Assembly: GCA_034429695.1 (NCBI GenBank)
Contig: DAOUGC010000156.1
Location: 1 to 9,631, forward strand
Direction: 5' to 3'
Origin: DAOUGC01 sp034429695
GTDB taxonomy: Bacteria > Chloroflexota > Anaerolineae > Anaerolineales > Anaerolineaceae
Length of the DNA stretch: 9,631 bases
Shown here: positions 6,906 through 9,631 of the stretch, piece after piece
Position numbering within the stretch: the stretch's first letter is position 1
Layout of the letters: each line of letters starts with the position of its first letter
Notes under the pieces: model-generated
What the model was told of the DNA's origin: nothing
Seen by the model: the letters and a program-made list of their open reading frames with translations, nothing else
Database searches by the model: none
Position numbers and translations under genes: made by a program

Positions 6906-7200
6906 TGTAAATGGTTGTCGACCCTGAAGGGTGGTCAAACAGGGTTATTTATGGTTCGGGCACGGGCAACGGTAACATCCCCGGTTTTCCCCCAAATGAT
7001 CCAATCACGGTCCTAAGGACACACAGGCCACCCCCGCCGGCTTGACCTCCATGTGGAAATATTCGATATGGCTGCATCTCCACCAGTTGTTTCCAGTGAA
7101 CAAACCTGTTCATGGGGATTACGATTGGCAGGCCCCCGGGGATTAATCCATGTGATGCTCCCTGTGGAACCCGCAGGGGGATTGACTGTAGGAGTAAAAA
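6906..7200 (+). other. Non-coding leader/intergenic DNA before the sugar dehydrogenase fusion
   Basis: No convincing gene is seen here on either strand. Notable elements are CCCTGAAGGG (6922-6931), a TTGTT/AACAA hairpin (7087-7103), the palindromes CCCCGGGG (7134-7141) and GGATTAATCC (7140-7149) that share two bases, and a 7-bp stem CTCCCTG/CAGGGGG (7158-7164 with 7174-7180, one G-U pair, 9-base loop). That stem ends ten bases before the ribosome binding site AGGAG (7190-7194), which lies six bases before the ATG at 7201. I could not match a known riboswitch class. Confidence 0.6.
7042..7070 (+). promoter_or_regulatory. Candidate promoter for the sugar dehydrogenase fusion
   Basis: TTGACC (7042-7047), a good -35, is followed after 17 bases by GATATG (7065-7070), a mediocre -10. 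Transcription would start near 7077 and leave a leader of about 120 bases that includes the stem before the ribosome binding site. Other start points nearer the coxB side are possible. Confidence 0.3.
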
Positions 7201-9513
7201 ATGAAACCAAATAAAAATTGGCTGTTCAGTGTGATCCTGATATTGACCATTAGCATGTTTAACACGTCCTTCATGCTGCAGGATTATGAACGTATTGAGA
7301 TCGAGATCGCCAGTGACGGTATCACCATGGGCGACACCCCTTCATCCGGTACAGTGCTCCTATGGATCACCAATGCCGACCTGGTTGAGCACAATGTCAT
7401 GATCCAGGGTCCAGGCCTGGAACGCACCTTCCTCTCTCCCATTCAACCGGGACAGACCAAAACCATGCGGGTGGAATTCTTTAGCGGCGACTACACCATC
7501 AATGTGCCTGATGGCAGCCTGCAGGCACAGTTCAGCATCTCTGGCGGTGCGGCTGACGGCGATGAGGCGGAGAACCCCCCGGCGGCGCAGCAGAGCGGGC
7601 AGAATGGGGATCAACAGACCACACCCACCGGTCAGGCACAACAGGACCAGCAATCCACTCCCACCCAGCAGGAGGGCAATGGCCAGCAGGGTGGTGATGG
7701 AGGGCAACTCATTCAGCAAGGCGAACAGGTATTTGAAAGCAACTGCGCGAGCTGTCACGGTCAAAATGGACAGGGGCAGGTGGGTCCCGCATTGAGTGGG
7801 AATGAGTTCGTCACCCAGCAGGATCCATCAGACGTGATCGACACCGTGCTGCATGGCCGCTCACAGATGCCTGCATTTGAAGATCAGCTTTCTGATGAAG
7901 AGATCGCCGCGGTGATCTCGTTCATCCGCAATAGTTGGGACAACAGCGCCTCCAACGTTTCACCCGACCAGATCGGACAGGGCACGGGAGGGGAACAGCA
8001 AGGCCAGCAAACCACTCAAACCCCGGGGGGCGACAATCAAGCTGATCAGCAAATGACCCCCACCCCCACCCAGGAAAACCAGCAAAGCGGTGATGAGGGG
8101 GTGCCGGTAACTGGTGAGCAGCAGGCGCCGGGCTACAGTGTGGCTCAGGTTGCCCAGCCGGGACAATCTGGCAGCCTGGATGTACAGGTTGATCTCGTAA
8201 AAATCGCTGAGGGTTTCACCGATCCCATCAATGTGGTTGCCGCTCCTGATGACAGTGGCCGGCTGTTTGTGGTCGAACGCAACGGCATCGTACGCATCGT
8301 TCAGGATGGTCAGGTGGTGGAAGAACCATTTCTCGACATCTCTGAAAACACCCTGGACACCTTCCTCGAACAAGGGTTGTACGATCTCGAGTTCCATCCT
8401 GACTTTGCAGAGAACGGCAGGTTCTACGTGCACTTTGCTGAAGTCCTGCGCAACGGCGACAGCATGATTGTCGAATATACTGTGTCGAGTGACAACCCCG
8501 ACCAGGCCGACCCGCAATCAGCGCGTCAAATTATGCAAATCGACCAGCCTTATGCCAATCACAATGGCGGCGAACTGGCCTTCGGACCGGATGGTTATCT
8601 GTACATCGGTTCCGGAGACGGGGGTTGGGAGGGAGATCCTTTGGAAGCAGGACAGGACCTCTCCACGCTGCTCGGAAAAGTGCTGCGCATTGATGTAAAC
8701 CAGGGGAACGGATTTGATAATTACAGCATCCCGGCGGACAATCCCTTTGCGTCCAAACAAGCGCTGGTGCAGTTATTCGACATCACTGAGGAGGAGTTCG
8801 CGGAAATCCACACTGAGGCAAGACCAGAGATCTGGGCATGGGGTTTGCGCAACCCGTGGAAGTTCCAATTTGACCCGCAAACGGGCGACCTGTACCTGCC
8901 CGACGTGGGCCAGAACCACTGGGAGGAGATCAACTTTCAATCTGCTGACAGCACAGGCGGTGAGAACTACGGCTGGGATTATCTGATGGGTTCGCATTGT
9001 TTCCCGGTGGAAGCCGAATCATGCCAGCCGTTTGGTGTGCTGCCGGTGGCGGAATACAGCCATGCCCTTGGCAATGCCGTGGTGGGTATTGGGGTATACC
9101 GTGGCGAACAGTACGCTTCAATGGACGGTATCTACTTTGTCTCCGATTGGGGCTCAGGGCGTGTATGGGGGCTGCAACGCAGCAACGATGAAGAGTGGAC
9201 CTTTGCCGAACTGATCGATTCTGATCTGCACATCACTGGGGCGGGACAGGATGCCGATGGCAATCTGTACGTCACCAGTTGCAATTGCGCCTACGGTGGT
9301 CCTCCGCCCACTGAAAACCCGCCAGGTGCGCTGTGGATGATTGTTCCAAAAGGCGAGGGACCTGAAGGCGCCGAAATCGCCCCTGCGGGTGAACAACCGG
9401 ACCAACAGGACCAGCAGGACGACCAGAGCCAGGCAACCCCCACACCGGGGAACGGCCAATCGGGACAGGAACAGGCCACCCCAACGCCTGAAGATTCTGG
9501 CGACGGAGAATAA
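7201..9513 (+). CDS. Cupredoxin-like/cytochrome c/PQQ-type sugar dehydrogenase fusion protein
   Basis: A 770-residue exported redox protein. Order: hydrophobic signal or anchor (7-27); cupredoxin-like domain (30-115) with His64 but no copper Cys; Gln/Thr/Pro-rich linker (116-168); cytochrome c (170-250) with CASCH (182-186) and probable axial Met223; second linker (259-322); a six-bladed propeller domain (about 330-715) of the soluble glucose/aldose sugar dehydrogenase and HHIP-like family; acidic Gln/Pro-rich tail (719-770). Propeller marks are HNGGELAFGPDG with His454 (matching the catalytic His of soluble glucose dehydrogenase), a GSGDGG loop (470-475), GLRNPWKFQFDP with Arg550-Asn551, and DVGQNHWEEI (568-577). 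Likely job: oxidise a sugar with PQQ and pass electrons through the built-in heme to the caa3 oxidase. The start has AGGAG six bases upstream. Substrate and PQQ use are inferred. The N-terminal half is a paralogue of the edge gene 1-670. Confidence 0.92.
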   Translation: MKPNKNWLFSVILILTISMFNTSFMLQDYERIEIEIASDGITMGDTPSSGTVLLWITNADLVEHNVMIQGPGLERTFLSPIQPGQTKTMRVEFFSGDYTINVPDGSLQAQFSISGGAADGDEAENPPAAQQSGQNGDQQTTPTGQAQQDQQSTPTQQEGNGQQGGDGGQLIQQGEQVFESNCASCHGQNGQGQVGPALSGNEFVTQQDPSDVIDTVLHGRSQMPAFEDQLSDEEIAAVISFIRNSWDNSASNVSPDQIGQGTGGEQQGQQTTQTPGGDNQADQQMTPTPTQENQQSGDEGVPVTGEQQAPGYSVAQVAQPGQSGSLDVQVDLVKIAEGFTDPINVVAAPDDSGRLFVVERNGIVRIVQDGQVVEEPFLDISENTLDTFLEQGLYDLEFHPDFAENGRFYVHFAEVLRNGDSMIVEYTVSSDNPDQADPQSARQIMQIDQPYANHNGGELAFGPDGYLYIGSGDGGWEGDPLEAGQDLSTLLGKVLRIDVNQGNGFDNYSIPADNPFASKQALVQLFDITEEEFAEIHTEARPEIWAWGLRNPWKFQFDPQTGDLYLPDVGQNHWEEINFQSADSTGGENYGWDYLMGSHCFPVEAESCQPFGVLPVAEYSHALGNAVVGIGVYRGEQYASMDGIYFVSDWGSGRVWGLQRSNDEEWTFAELIDSDLHITGAGQDADGNLYVTSCNCAYGGPPPTENPPGALWMIVPKGEGPEGAEIAPAGEQPDQQDQQDDQSQATPTPGNGQSGQEQATPTPEDSGDGE

Positions 9514-9548
9514 TGTCACTCTGAGCGAATGACACCAACAGATACAAC

Positions 9549-9595
9549 AACCCACCCCGTCTGTTGCTTAACCAGCAGCAGGAACGGGGTGGGTT
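9549..9595. terminator. Strong hairpin terminator after the fusion gene, possibly bidirectional
   Basis: Perfect 12-bp arms AACCCACCCCGT (9549-9560) and ACGGGGTGGGTT (9584-9595) enclose a further 7-bp stem CTGTTGC/GCAGCAG with one G-U pair; a two-base bulge lies on the right side. It sits 35 bases after the stop at 9513. The downstream side on the plus strand is only mildly T-rich (TTCGTGTTAAT). On the minus strand the hairpin is followed by GTTGTATCTGTTGG, so it may also block leftward reading. The remaining bases to 9631 show no feature. Confidence 0.75.
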
Positions 9596-9631
9596 CGTGT
9601 TAATGGCGCAAAAACCAGACTTCCACCCTGT

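Noticed and set aside
6906..7200. Known riboswitch in the leader
   Set aside because: No conserved core of a class I know was found; only simple hairpins and palindromes are visible.
7013..7210. Minus-strand frame of 65 codons in the control region
   Set aside because: It has no ribosome binding site or recognisable domain and overlaps the ribosome binding site of the fusion gene.
7360..8517. Minus-strand frames of 134 and 185 codons
   Set aside because: They lie antisense to the fusion gene; their hydrophobic look comes from the Gln/Thr/Pro-rich linkers read backwards.

Overview
The window carries a respiratory gene cluster from a bacterium, most likely a member of the Chloroflexota (Anaerolineae-like). 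That placement is an inference. It rests on secreted redox proteins joined by Gln/Thr/Pro-rich linkers with TPTP runs, a caa3-type oxidase with subunits I and III fused, and a cytochrome c module reused in several proteins. No rRNA, tRNA, CRISPR array or insertion sequence was seen.

Layout. The left two thirds is one leftward gene series. In transcription order it holds coxB (5743-6777; lipoprotein CuA subunit II with a C-terminal heme c domain), coxA (3118-5733; fused subunits I and III), a small unrecognised membrane protein (2698-3105), a probable weak terminator (2649-2670), a zinc-free quinone-oxidoreductase-like MDR enzyme (1575-2555), a diheme cytochrome c lipoprotein (657-1487), and a cupredoxin-like/cytochrome c protein cut by the window edge (1-670). 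coxB, coxA and the small membrane gene are packed within a few bases of each other, and the last two genes overlap. A control region of about 420 bases (6778-7200) separates this series from a rightward gene, 7201-9513. That gene encodes a 770-residue protein fusing a cupredoxin-like domain, a monoheme cytochrome c and a PQQ-type sugar dehydrogenase beta-propeller. It ends at a strong hairpin (9549-9595).

How the parts may work together (inference). The dehydrogenase domain would oxidise a sugar outside the membrane and pass electrons to its own heme c. They would then reach the diheme or cupredoxin-cytochrome proteins, the heme c and CuA of CoxB, and the heme/CuB centre of CoxA, where oxygen is reduced. 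The three soluble cytochrome modules are close paralogues, sharing a GNEFVTQQDP core and, where complete, a DQLSDEEIAAVISFIRNSW tail. They look like one docking module reused in three proteins.

The most notable points are the three-part dehydrogenase fusion, CoxA with non-canonical residues at all the classical proton-channel positions I could align, a subunit III domain lacking its signature residues, mosaic near-identity among the cytochrome modules, and a symmetric repeat-rich divergent control region in which coxB may be transcribed without a leader. Start codons were moved from the longest reading frame where a ribosome binding site or signal peptide argued for it.
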